Assembly: GCA_014860585.1 (NCBI GenBank)
Contig: JACZJL010000018.1
Span: 1-56,678 of the forward strand
DNA length: 56,678 nucleotides
Direction: 5' to 3'
DNA from: Bacteroidales bacterium
GTDB taxonomy: Bacteria; Bacteroidota; Bacteroidia; Bacteroidales; 4484-276
In this document: piece by piece, positions 1 through 8,885 of the stretch
How the letters are laid out: every line of letters begins with the position of its first letter
Position numbering within the stretch: the first letter of the stretch is position 1
Notes under the pieces: generated by a model
Databases searched by the model: none
What the model was told of the DNA's origin: nothing
What the model saw: only the letters and a program-made list of their open reading frames with translations
Made by a program: the position numbers and the translations under genes

Positions 1-1315
1 TGCGTTCAGTGCATTCTGGTTGTCAAATTCACCGGTTCCAAGCAGGGTGAACCAGAAATAACTTTCAGCGTTTTCGACCGATCCATTAAGTTGGTAGGAA
101 CTTCCATCCTGGCAGATGCTTGCGTCATCACCTGCATCCACTGACGGGAGGGCTGTAACAGTGATGCTGAAACTGCAACTCCCGCCGCAGCCATTCATGT
201 CCGAATAATTATAGGTGATGAGGTGAGTTCCAAGCCCGGCTACTTCAGCGTCGAAGATGCCATCAACCACACCATTTCCTGAATACACTCCCCCTTCGGG
301 CAGTGCACCGGTGAGTTGGAATGGATCTGCATTGATACAAACCGGGAAATTTGGCGGGCAGGTCACAACAACTTCAGGATAGAAATAAAGCGTCATACAA
401 TCCACCACATCGTCGCTGCATGGAGAAATTGAGGTGGCTTGTAAGCAAAGTTCCACAGAGCCAAGAATGTAGTCTACAGGTCCCGGGGTGTAAACTGCGT
501 TCAGTGCATTCTGGTTGTCAAATTCACCGATTCCAAGCAGGGTGAACCAGAAATAACTTTCAGCGTTTTCGACCGATCCGTTAAGTTGGTAGGAACTTCC
601 ATCCTGGCAGATGCTTGCGTCATCACCTGCATCCACTGACGGGAGCGCTGTGACAGTGATGCTGAAACTGCAACTCCCGCCGCAGCCATTTATGTCCGAA
701 TAATTATAGGTGATGAGGTGAGTTCCAAGTCCGGCTACTTCAGCGTTGAAGATTCCATCAGCAACACCATTGCCTGAATACACTCCCCCTTCGGGCAGTG
801 CGCCGGTGAGTTGGAATGGATCTGCATTGATACAAACCGGGAAATTTGTCGGGCAGGTCACAACAACTTCAGGATAGAAATAAAGCGTCATACAATCCAC
901 CACATCATCGCTGCATGGAGAAACAGAAGTGGCTTGTAAGCACAGTTCCACAGAGCCAAGAATGTAGTCTACAGGTCCCGGGGTATAAACTGCGTTCAGT
1001 GCATTCTGGTTGTCAAATTCACCGGTTCCAAGCAGGGTGAACCAGAAATAACTTTCGGCGTTTTCGACCGATCCGTTAAGTTGGTAGGAACTTCCATCCT
1101 GGCAGATGCTTGCGTCATCACCTGCATCCACAGATGGGAGCGCTGTGACAGTGATGCTGAAACTGCAACTCCCGCCGCAGCCATTCATGTCCGAATAATT
1201 ATAGGTGATGAGGTGAGTTCCAAGTCCGGCCATTTCAGCGTTGAAGATTCCATCAGCAACACCATTTCCTGAATACACTCCCCCTTCGGGCAGTGCGCCG
1301 GTGAGTTGGAATGGA
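1..1315 (-). repeat. 495-bp tandem repeats inside the giant secreted protein gene
   Basis: Three consecutive copies with a period of exactly 495 bp (165 codons): 821-1315, 326-820 and 1-325 (cut by the window edge). They differ at only a few scattered bases; for example 'gttgaagattccatcag' in two copies is 'gtcgaagatgccatcaa' in the third. The period is a multiple of three, so the reading frame is kept. Each unit encodes one LPEGGVYSGNGV module plus one VDAGDDASICQDG module. The array probably continues to the left of the window. Confidence 0.92.
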
Positions 1316-2997
1316 GAATTATTGATACAAACTTTGAAATCTTCAGGACATGTCACTATAGGCAAAGTGTTCACAACGATGAGTCCGGTGGCTGAATTGG
1401 TGCAGTCAAATGAATTGGTGTAAACATACACCACCTCGTAGGTTCCGGCCATAACCGGATCGAACATGGTGGCTTCTACTCCGTCCACAAAGTAAGTCCC
1501 GCCTTCAGGCAATCCACCGGAGAGCGTAAAAGCTTCATCACCTTCACAATATTCGGGGAAAGCCTCCAACGTTACAACCGGCAATGCCGAAATAGTTAAA
1601 AACATACAGGAAGTGTCATTCAGACAGGGAGCTCCGGTGTATGCGACAAGGCAAAGCTCAACGCCGCCGTTGATAATATCGCCTGATCCTGGTGTATAAA
1701 TAGGGTTAAGAATAGTTGTACTTGAAAAATTTCCATCCCCTTCGCTTATCCATTTCAATGATTGGTAATTTGAAGCTGAACCACCAAGGGTATATGTTTC
1801 ATCTTCACAGATAGTTGCGTTACTGCCAGCATTAGCAGTTGCATTCAGACAGTCCGAAATAAAGACATGGCCATTGATTACGTTGTTGAGATAACTTGAA
1901 CCATTAACACTAAACTGGGTAAAAACCAGTGGGCTTGTACCAAAATTTCCTGCTGTAAATTCTACAGTACCAATTTTTCCGCTACCTGAAAAAGTAAAAA
2001 GCGGACTCTTAGCCGTAAAGATAAATTGCACGAGATTGGGTGATAATTGATTAAACTGCCTGTTATACAATCCTGGTGTCAGGACTCCACCGGTAAAATT
2101 AAAATTTGTATAGGTGAGTACAGTCGGGTCATAGCTAAAAGTAACAGTAAGACTGGTCACCTGTTGCAATAAATTTGCATTTACGGGAACCGAAACTAAA
2201 GTCCCCGGATCGGCAAAAAGTACCGGTAAAACCGCCTGGGGAGGTGCTGCCTGAACTATGGTCAACACCATACAATCGGTATCGTCAATGCAAGGGGCAA
2301 TACCATAAGCTGTAAGACAGAGATTTACACTACCATTTGCAATATCCTGAGGGCCTGGGGTGTAAAAGGGCTGAAGAATGGCCGGATTATTGAAAAACCC
2401 ATCACCTTGTGTTTCCCATTGTACTCCTGAGTAATTGGATGCAGATGGCTGTAGCAGGAAAAGTTGTCCGGCTAAAATGGATGCATCCTGCCCGGCATCA
2501 GCAAATGCATTTAAACAGTCCGTAATGATTACCTCACCATTGATCGTGTTTGACAAATAAGTGGTTCCATTAACCAGAAACTCTGCAAAGATTAACGGTG
2601 AAGTACCAAAAAGACCGGTTTGATAAATAATTGAACCAACAACTCCACTTCCTGTGTACATGAAGAGAGGGCTTTTGGCGGTAAAAACAAATTGAATTTT
2701 ATTATTTCCAATTTGATTTACCTGCCTGTTGTAAAGCGAACTGGTTAACACCCCTCCACTGAATGAAAAATTAACATAAGTAAGGATGGCTGGATCATAG
2801 GTAAAACTGACCGATAAGGTTTGAAGCGCAGCCATGTTATTGACTGTAACCGGCACTACAATCTCGGTATTCGGATCCACCGTGAGCTCTGGAAGAATGG
2901 CTGAAGGAGTCAACCTGTTCAAAGATTGTGCATTAAGGTTGTATCCTGATGTGAGGTAAGCACAAACCAATGACATAAACAGTAAAGATCTGATCAT
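1..2997 (-). CDS. giant secreted repeat protein, cohesin-like and SprB-like modules (3' end outside window)
   Basis: Reading the minus strand from ATG at 2997 gives 999 open codons that run off position 1, so the stop lies outside the window. The first 24 or so residues are a signal peptide (MIRSLLFMSLVCAYLTSG). Two cohesin-like beta-sandwich modules follow (about residues 30-155 and 245-375), each with the phrases YDP.ILTY.NF.F.GGVLT and FTAKSPLF. Each is followed by a module containing YTPGPxDIxxGxVxLCLxA, as in SprB-type adhesin repeats. From about residue 440 the protein is made of 165-residue units containing LPEGGVYSGNGV and NGCGGSCSF. Cysteine-rich beta modules and the signal peptide indicate a surface adhesin or a protein of the outer matrix. 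A T9SS sorting domain would be expected at the unseen C-terminus. The domain names come from pattern recognition; the exact role is unknown. Confidence 0.8.
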   Translation of the reverse strand, partial: MIRSLLFMSLVCAYLTSGYNLNAQSLNRLTPSAILPELTVDPNTEIVVPVTVNNMAALQTLSVSFTYDPAILTYVNFSFSGGVLTSSLYNRQVNQIGNNKIQFVFTAKSPLFMYTGSGVVGSIIYQTGLFGTSPLIFAEFLVNGTTYLSNTINGEVIITDCLNAFADAGQDASILAGQLFLLQPSASNYSGVQWETQGDGFFNNPAILQPFYTPGPQDIANGSVNLCLTAYGIAPCIDDTDCMVLTIVQAAPPQAVLPVLFADPGTLVSVPVNANLLQQVTSLTVTFSYDPTVLTYTNFNFTGGVLTPGLYNRQFNQLSPNLVQFIFTAKSPLFTFSGSGKIGTVEFTAGNFGTSPLVFTQFSVNGSSYLNNVINGHVFISDCLNATANAGSNATICEDETYTLGGSASNYQSLKWISEGDGNFSSTTILNPIYTPGSGDIINGGVELCLVAYTGAPCLNDTSCMFLTISALPVVTLEAFPEYCEGDEAFTLSGGLPEGGTYFVDGVEATMFDPVMAGTYEVVYVYTNSFDCTNSATGLIVVNTLPIVTCPEDFKVCINNSPFQLTGALPEGGVYSGNGVADGIFNAEMAGLGTHLITYNYSDMNGCGGSCSFSITVTALPSVDAGDDASICQDGSSYQLNGSVENAESYFWFTLLGTGEFDNQNALNAVYTPGPVDYILGSVELCLQATSVSPCSDDVVDCMTLYFYPEVVVTCPTNFPVCINADPFQLTGALPEGGVYSGNGVADGIFNAEVAGLGTHLITYNYSDINGCGGSCSFSITVTALPSVDAGDDASICQDGSSYQLNGSVENAESYFWFTLLGIGEFDNQNALNAVYTPGPVDYILGSVELCLQATSISPCSDDVVDCMTLYFYPEVVVTCPPNFPVCINADPFQLTGALPEGGVYSGNGVVDGIFDAEVAGLGTHLITYNYSDMNGCGGSCSFSITVTALPSVDAGDDASICQDGSSYQLNGSVENAESYFWFTLLGTGEFDNQNALNA

Positions 2998-3043
2998 GAT
3001 TTTTATAATTTTAAGTTAATAATTCGGATTTCACATTTAGGGG

Positions 3044-3051
3044 CAAAAGTA
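3044..3051 (-). promoter_or_regulatory. Bacteroidota -7 box for the giant repeat protein
   Basis: TACTTTTG on the minus strand fits TAnnTTTG and lies about 50 nt upstream of the ATG at 2997. No TTG is found at the expected -33 distance, so only the -7 half is supported. The rest of 2998-3217 is AT-rich with no other feature seen. Confidence 0.45.
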
Positions 3052-3217
3052 GTTGTAGGATCAATTCATTTCAGTGTAAAAAAACAAAAGTTTTCAACAA
3101 TGCTACCAATTACTTTACCATCAATCAATTATACTTAAATAATTAATTATCAATTATTTATTTCAATTGATTTTTTAAAAAATGGGAATTGAATTTGCTT
3201 TGGTGTAAAAAAAAAGA

Positions 3218-3883
3218 TCAAACTTCAATCAGGTTATTGCGGATGGCAAACTTGACCAGATCAACTGTACTTCGAAGGTTGATCTTCTTCATGATGTTGG
3301 TTTTGTGTGACTCCACGGTACGAATCGAGATGTATAGTTTGTCGGCAATTTCCTGGTTAGGCATTCCTTCACAAAATAATTTCAGCACTTCTATCTCCCT
3401 GGCTGATAGTTGCGACATATCTTCCTGTGTATTTCCATTTAACCCGGACCGGTTTAAATAACTGTTGAGAATGATGCCTGTGACCGTCTTCCCAAGATAT
3501 TCATAACCATTGCGAAGCGTGTAAATAGCTTGCACAATTTCGTCGCGGGAAGTTCGGTCGGAGAGTAACCCTTTTGCCCCTGCCTTGATCGACTTTAAAA
3601 TGAATAACTCATTAAAATACATGGCTATAATCAGAATCGGGATTCTGCCATATGTTTTTCTTATCCGCCGGATGTTTTCGATCTCAAGATCGTTGGGAGA
3701 GTATACATTGTAAATTAATACATGAACAAAGGTTGCGGGAAGATGCGTCATTTTTTCCAGAAAAACTTCGACATTGCTCATCGAGTCAATCACTTCAACG
3801 TCCTCTGCATCTGAAAGCAGTGATAGAAATGCCGATTTGATCACCGGATGCTCATCAATGACAACAACATTAATCTTGTTCAT
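3218..3883 (-). CDS. LuxR/NarL-type regulator with a degenerate receiver domain
   Basis: 221 residues: a receiver fold (1-125) and a C-terminal LuxR helix-turn-helix (about 155-221, LSAREIEVLKLFCEGMPNQE). The DNA-binding part is intact and very similar to that of the regulator at 54395-55057. Aligning the two shows that the receiver here has lost the phosphoacceptor aspartate (N59, within IYNVYSP, where the other has IMDISMP), the switch Ser/Thr (Ala in IIAMYFN, versus SMHSN) and the conserved lysine (Asp in GAKGLLSDRT, versus GAKGYLPKDT). It keeps D10 and E11. No kinase gene adjoins it. I infer a phosphorylation-independent or ligand-controlled transcription factor. The divergent large protein at 4275 or the giant repeat gene could be a target, but nothing in the sequence shows this. 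Confidence 0.9.
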   Translation of the reverse strand: MNKINVVVIDEHPVIKSAFLSLLSDAEDVEVIDSMSNVEVFLEKMTHLPATFVHVLIYNVYSPNDLEIENIRRIRKTYGRIPILIIAMYFNELFILKSIKAGAKGLLSDRTSRDEIVQAIYTLRNGYEYLGKTVTGIILNSYLNRSGLNGNTQEDMSQLSAREIEVLKLFCEGMPNQEIADKLYISIRTVESHKTNIMKKINLRSTVDLVKFAIRNNLIEV

Positions 3884-4274
3884 GCCCTTCTTGTCAGTCT
3901 ATAGTTTGATAAATTGGCAGCGAAATTACTAAAATTCCGGGCATATAATTTTAACCTGATGAATTTAATCTGTCTTGCAAAGAGTGATTTTACTCTGTTT
4001 ATCTTTGGCTTAATATGAAGACATTCAAGCAGCGGGTCATAAATTTCTCCGAAGGCAAACATTATGGCTCGAAAACGAACTGAACCAGCTGTTGGTTTCT
4101 AATCCAAGGATTAACTTCAGGAAAGATCGCCAATTGATATGAGAAATTTTGATAAGGTTTTAGGAATGAGAAGGGTGAATAAAAAACCAATTTGCGAATT
4201 GTTACCAAAATGCGATTTGCAGAAAAATTATTTCCTTTATGGTCATTTTCTCTGATTAAATAACCCATAATTTT
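3884..4274. other. 391-bp intergenic region
   Basis: Divergent spacer between the regulator at 3218-3883 and the long gene at 4275. Only short out-of-context reading frames are seen, with no recognisable protein. A near-match to a -7 box (TAATTTCG, one mismatch) faces the regulator gene. No RNA gene, repeat or terminator is evident. Confidence 0.6.
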
Positions 4275-7200
4275 ATGGAAAAAAAAGTTTTAACTCCGGA
4301 TGAACTCGAACGACTAAGTTTTGAAAACCGTGAACGGCTAAAGGAACTTGAAACAATAAACAAAACACGCGAAATTCTTAAAGAAGAGGGTATTTCCTGC
4401 GAGGAAGCATTGCAGAAAATTGTTGCCATATTGCCAGAAGGCTGGCAATTTCCGGAACACACTGTTGCCCGCATTATTTTTGATGACCACAAATTTCTAA
4501 GTCCATACTTCGAGGAGTCAATTTGGGTTCAGAAACAGATTTTTGAAACCCTTGATTATAAGAAAGGTTCAGTGGAGATTTTTTACCTGAAAAAATACCC
4601 GGCATCCTATGAAGGACCATTTTTGAAGGAAGAGCGGAATTTGATAAACAACATTGCTGTCCTCATTCAGGGGTACCTCAACAGCATCAAAGGCCGCGAA
4701 TCGACCTGGCAAACAAGGGAACGCCTCAAAGAATTGGCATGTATCAATCAGACCACAGCCATACTCCGTCAAGGGAAAGATATCGACGAAACCTTACAAC
4801 AAATTTGCCTGATCCTGCCGCGCGCCTGGCAATACCCGGAATTTGCGGTAGCCAGGATCAGGTGGGGTAACAAACAGTTTATCACCCAGGATTTCAAAGA
4901 AACCAACTGGGCAATGAAGCAATCCTTCGAAACGATTGATGCTACCGATGGGGTAATTGAGGTGTACTACACGCAATCATTTCCGAAAATGGACGAAGGG
5001 CCTTTTCTAAAGGAGGAAAGACACCTCATCGAAAACCTGGCAGCTATGATTACCGGGCATATCAACAGCGTCAGGGGGAGAATGATCATCGAAAAAACAT
5101 CTCAAAAAGACAAGTCCTCCAGGCAAAAACCGGAAATCCCAACACCCGGAAGACATCTTTTACAGACATTTCTCAATAAAAATAACTATGCCCGTGATGT
5201 TTATCACGACCTAATGATGTTCAAAGTTAAAGAAATCCTGCTTGTAGCCAATCTCTATGATGCATACAGTATCGAAAAGGAAGGCAGGTTTTCAGAACAT
5301 GTACTCGACGAATACAACCAGCTTAATTTGAGCTCTGTACCACGGATTACAGGAGTTTCGAGCATTGATGAAGTGATGGAAAAGCTCCATGCCAGGCATT
5401 TTGATATGGTAATCTTTATGGTGGGAACTGATCCAAAATTCCCCGTACAAACGAGCGATGTGATTAAGAAAGAATTCCCATATATTCCCATTTACCTGTT
5501 GCTGAATAATAATCGTGACCTTGAATATTTTGAAAACATCAGGGAGGAAAAAGCCTGTATTGATAAAATCTTTGCATGGAATGGCAATTCAAATATCTTC
5601 TTTGCCATGGTAAAGCACCTTGAAGATAAAATTAACCTCGACAATGACACCAGGGTCGGGTTAGTCAGGGTGATCCTGCTTGTAGAAGATGCTCCGAAAT
5701 ATTATTCGCGCTATTTGCCGATACTCTACAATATAGTTATGGCGCAAACCAAGCGGATCATAGATGATGTTTCGACTGACGAGTTATACAAGCTGTTACG
5801 GATGCGCGCCAGACCAAAAATCCTCCTGGCTAATTCTTACGAGGAAGCATTGGCCATATTTAATAATTACAAGGATTACCTGCTTTGCCTGATCACTGAT
5901 GTGAAATTCAGACATGACGGGAAGATGGATGAAGACGCCGGTTTTAAGCTGGCTGGCCTCATCAGGGCGCAGCGAAAGGACTTGCCTATCGTAGTGCAAT
6001 CCTCAGATGAGGTCAATAGCAACGTAGCTTATAAACTCCAGGCCAGTTTTATCAATAAAAACTCTGAAACACTGGAGCAGGACCTGCGAAGTTTCATCAC
6101 CCATTTTCTCGGATTTGGGAATTTTATTTACCGGGATATAAAAGGATCGCAAATTGCTGTGGCCAAGTCCCTCAAGGAGTTTGAACGTTACCTTCACACC
6201 ATACCGGACGAGTCGCTGCTTTACCATGCCAAGCGCGACCACTTCTCGCTATGGCTGATGGCGCGCGGCGAGATACAAACTGCCCGGATCATTAACCCGA
6301 GAAAGGTAACTGATTTTAAAAGCCCGGCCGGTTTAAGGGAATATCTCATCAGCGTCATTCAGAAATTCAGAAACGAGCAAAACAAAGGTAAGATCATCCC
6401 TTTCGAGAAAAGTGCCATCCTTGACGAAAGTAATGTTGTGTACCTCATGCCCGGATCGTTTGGAGGGAAAGGCAGGGGCCTCGCATTTGTTAATTCGTTG
6501 ATCTACAATTATGACTTTGAACAACATGTCCCCAACATCAATATAAGAACTCCAAAAACATCAGTCATTGGCACCGAAGAATTTGATTACTTCATGAGTC
6601 GCAATAAGCTTTGGGAGAAAATCCGCGATGAAGCAGATGATCTTACGATCAAAAAAATGTTCCTCGAAGGCCACCTGACCGATACGCTGTTGAAAAAGCT
6701 GCGTATTGTACTTGAATTGATCACAAAACCAATTGCAATACGTTCTTCAGGGATGTTTGAGGACTCATTGATGCAACCTTTTGCCGGAATTTTTGAAACC
6801 TACATTTTACCAAACAATCACCCTCAGATTGATGTGAGGATGAAACAGGCCGCTGATGCCATCAAACTCGTGTTTGCATCGGTATTCACCAAAACAGCAC
6901 GCGATTATATCAGGGCGGTGAATTACAAGATAGAAGAGGAGAAGATGGCTGTTGTAATACAGGAAGCGGTTGGTAATCAATATGGTGATGTTTTTTATCC
7001 TCATATAAGCGGTGTGGCTCAATCCTACAATTTCTATCCATTTTCACACATGAAGCCGGAAGAAGGTTTTGCTGTAATTGCCGTCGGATTGGGAAAACAT
7101 GTGGTCGAAGGGGAGAAAGCCTATCGTTTTTCGCCGAAATACCCCAACGTAGAGATCAATTCGCCAAAAGATCAGTTTAAAAACTCGCAACTCGACTTTT

Positions 7201-8111
7201 TTGCGGTTGATTTGAAAAAGAAGGATATTGATCTGCTCGAAGGAGATACTGCCGGATTGATAAAACTGGACATTGACGAAGCTGAACGCCATGGCGCTCT
7301 TCGTCATAGTGCTTCGGTTTACAACCCGGAAAACAATACAATTTCGCCGGGGTTAAACCAGTATGGGCCGCGTATCATTAACTTTGCCAATATTCTTAAA
7401 TACAATTACATACCTTTGGCAAAGACCATCGAAGTGATTCTTGATATTGTCCGGGAGGCTGTAGGATCACCGGTTGAGATTGAGTTTGCTGTAGACTTAA
7501 ATAAGGACAAGGAATTCAAAGCTTCATTTTATCTTCTGCAAATCAAGCCGCTTTTGGGCGATGCCGGCGATTTCGAAGTGGATATGGATAAAATTGACCA
7601 GGAAAAAATCATTTTGTACTCTGATAAAGGAATGGGAAACGGGTTGATTGATCACCTCACCGATGTGATTTATGTTGACCTGGAATCCTTTGATAAATCC
7701 AAGACTCCGGAAATGGCCGAGGAAATTGATAAATTGAACAGCCAGATGCTGAAGGAAGGGCGTAATTACATCCTGATCGGTCCCGGACGCTGGGGTACGC
7801 GCGACCGGTGGATTGGTATCCCTGTTAACTGGCCACAGATTTCCAGAGCGAAAGTTATTGCAGAAACCAGTCTTGAAGGATTTCCACTCGATGCTTCCTC
7901 CGGTTCGCACTTTTTCCATAATGTCACTTCCATGAACGTGGGGTATTTCTCCATCCAACCCGAATACTCGAAAAGCTATATCAATTACGACATGTTCAAA
8001 GGGCAGCAGTTGGTACAAAAAACCAAATTTTTCCGGCATGTCCGGTTTGAAAAACCGCTGATGGTGAAAATGGATGGTCGGAAGAGGATTGCTGTGATTA
8101 CTGCACAATAA
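4275..8111 (+). CDS. duplicated sensor + receiver-like + PEP/pyruvate-binding ATP-grasp hybrid protein
   Basis: 1278 residues, apparently cytosolic (no signal peptide or membrane segment). Residues 1-140 and 145-280 are a tandem duplication of one sensor-like domain; both contain RERLKEL, a P.(G/A)WQ(F/Y)PE motif and EGPFLKEER. Two receiver-like regions follow (from about 318, KEILLVANLYD, and about 466, VILLVEDAPKYYS, with an acidic stretch near LCLITDVKF). From about 700 to the end lies the nucleotide-binding domain of pyruvate phosphate dikinase/PEP synthase, with MPGSFGGKGRG (about 722), IAIRSSGMFEDS (about 820) and GPGRWGTRDRW (about 1168). The phosphohistidine domain (TSHAAI-type motif) and the PEP-binding TIM barrel of true PEP synthase are absent. 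It is therefore not an ordinary PEP synthase and is more likely a signal-controlled phosphotransfer enzyme. Related architectures annotated 'PEP/pyruvate-binding' occur in Bacteroidota. Function unknown. Confidence 0.85.
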   Translation: MEKKVLTPDELERLSFENRERLKELETINKTREILKEEGISCEEALQKIVAILPEGWQFPEHTVARIIFDDHKFLSPYFEESIWVQKQIFETLDYKKGSVEIFYLKKYPASYEGPFLKEERNLINNIAVLIQGYLNSIKGRESTWQTRERLKELACINQTTAILRQGKDIDETLQQICLILPRAWQYPEFAVARIRWGNKQFITQDFKETNWAMKQSFETIDATDGVIEVYYTQSFPKMDEGPFLKEERHLIENLAAMITGHINSVRGRMIIEKTSQKDKSSRQKPEIPTPGRHLLQTFLNKNNYARDVYHDLMMFKVKEILLVANLYDAYSIEKEGRFSEHVLDEYNQLNLSSVPRITGVSSIDEVMEKLHARHFDMVIFMVGTDPKFPVQTSDVIKKEFPYIPIYLLLNNNRDLEYFENIREEKACIDKIFAWNGNSNIFFAMVKHLEDKINLDNDTRVGLVRVILLVEDAPKYYSRYLPILYNIVMAQTKRIIDDVSTDELYKLLRMRARPKILLANSYEEALAIFNNYKDYLLCLITDVKFRHDGKMDEDAGFKLAGLIRAQRKDLPIVVQSSDEVNSNVAYKLQASFINKNSETLEQDLRSFITHFLGFGNFIYRDIKGSQIAVAKSLKEFERYLHTIPDESLLYHAKRDHFSLWLMARGEIQTARIINPRKVTDFKSPAGLREYLISVIQKFRNEQNKGKIIPFEKSAILDESNVVYLMPGSFGGKGRGLAFVNSLIYNYDFEQHVPNINIRTPKTSVIGTEEFDYFMSRNKLWEKIRDEADDLTIKKMFLEGHLTDTLLKKLRIVLELITKPIAIRSSGMFEDSLMQPFAGIFETYILPNNHPQIDVRMKQAADAIKLVFASVFTKTARDYIRAVNYKIEEEKMAVVIQEAVGNQYGDVFYPHISGVAQSYNFYPFSHMKPEEGFAVIAVGLGKHVVEGEKAYRFSPKYPNVEINSPKDQFKNSQLDFFAVDLKKKDIDLLEGDTAGLIKLDIDEAERHGALRHSASVYNPENNTISPGLNQYGPRIINFANILKYNYIPLAKTIEVILDIVREAVGSPVEIEFAVDLNKDKEFKASFYLLQIKPLLGDAGDFEVDMDKIDQEKIILYSDKGMGNGLIDHLTDVIYVDLESFDKSKTPEMAEEIDKLNSQMLKEGRNYILIGPGRWGTRDRWIGIPVNWPQISRAKVIAETSLEGFPLDASSGSHFFHNVTSMNVGYFSIQPEYSKSYINYDMFKGQQLVQKTKFFRHVRFEKPLMVKMDGRKRIAVITAQ

Positions 8112-8145
8112 GACGGTTCATTCAACCCACTATCTATACTCTTTT

Positions 8146-8353
8146 ACAACTTACAAATTTTCATTAGAATGATTGATAGCATATCATGCCATTGATGGGG
8201 TCGAATTTCATTTATGTTATCTCAATTGTTGTTGGATTTCATCTAAAATTAATTCAAAATGTCACCCTTACAGGGTTTTGATGCACTATTGATAAGTTGA
8301 TGGTTATAATCATACCACCCTTTCAGGGTTGATCTGCGAGAAAACAGTGCTGC
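8146..8353 (+). repeat. ~207-bp direct repeat, copy 1
   Basis: Begins 'acaacttacaaa' and ends 'gatctgcgagaaaaca.tgctg'. It matches 8534-8742 at an offset of 388-389 bp with scattered differences (estimated 85-90% identical by eye). It contains two palindromes of the CACCCTTxCAGGGTT type, at 8263-8277 and 8314-8330. Confidence 0.85.
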
Positions 8354-8410
8354 TCTACCCTTCAGGCTGTTTCTCCAATATTCAAGATAGCAGAGACGGG
8401 ATTTTTTTCA

Positions 8411-8475
8411 ATCCCGAAGGGATGAAATGATTCTAACCATTGGATGACTGCTGGATTCGGTAACCCCGAAGGGGT
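8411..8475. repeat. pair of exact palindromes between the direct repeats
   Basis: ATCCCGAAGGGAT (8411-8423) and ACCCCGAAGGGGT (8463-8475) are perfect inverted repeats with GAA loops. With their flanks (TGACATTTTTCAAACC) they are the reverse complement of the palindromes in the direct repeats (AAATGTCACCCTT...). The same element is therefore present in both orientations. Confidence 0.8.
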
Positions 8476-8533
8476 GACATTTTTCAAACCTTGTCAGATT
8501 TAACACCCTCAAGATCCTACTTAATCGCTTTAT

Positions 8534-8742
8534 ACAACTTACAAATGTTCATTTGAATGATTGACAGCATTTCAGGCCATTGAAAGGGGTTGAATTTCTT
8601 TGATTTTATCTCAATTGTTGTTGGATTTACCCCTAAAGCAATTCAAAATGTCACCCTTTCAGGGTTTTGATGAACTATCGATGACCTGATGGTAATAAAC
8701 ATACCACCCTTTCAGGGTTGATCTGCGAGAAAACAATGCTGT
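8534..8742 (+). repeat. ~207-bp direct repeat, copy 2
   Basis: Second copy of the sequence at 8146-8353. Its palindromes CACCCTTTCAGGGTT are at about 8652-8666 and 8705-8719, the same 53-54 bp spacing as in copy 1. Confidence 0.85.
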
Positions 8743-8885
8743 CTTTGAATATTGTTAATCATCTAATCCGCATCCCAGTATTATTTAAAAATTCATTAAA
8801 TTTACACCGAAATTGAAAAGGTTTTTTCTCCTGTCCGAGATTTTAAAGGAAATGACCTTTCAACAATCAAAAAAAAAATTGAGCT

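Larger units (their letters stand above)
8112..8885. other. 774-bp intergenic region full of palindromes
   Basis: Noncoding spacer between the large hybrid protein and the T9SS-secreted protein. It holds two ~207-bp direct repeats and at least seven short palindromes (CCCTTxCAGGG or CCCGAAGGG type, some exact). They may act as terminators of the upstream gene. No gene is supported in it. Confidence 0.8.

Noticed and set aside
7524-8108. 194-codon minus-strand frame
   Set aside because: Wholly antisense to the conserved C-terminal part of the 4275-8111 gene; its product has no recognisable features.
4275-8111. PEP synthase (ppsA)
   Set aside because: Only the ATP-binding domain is present; phosphohistidine and PEP-binding domains are missing and signalling domains are added.
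8263-8720. CRISPR array suggested by regularly spaced CACCCTTxCAGGG palindromes
   Set aside because: The units are short (about 13-17 bp), vary in sequence and orientation, spacing is uneven, and two blocks are simply a long direct repeat. No cas genes are present.
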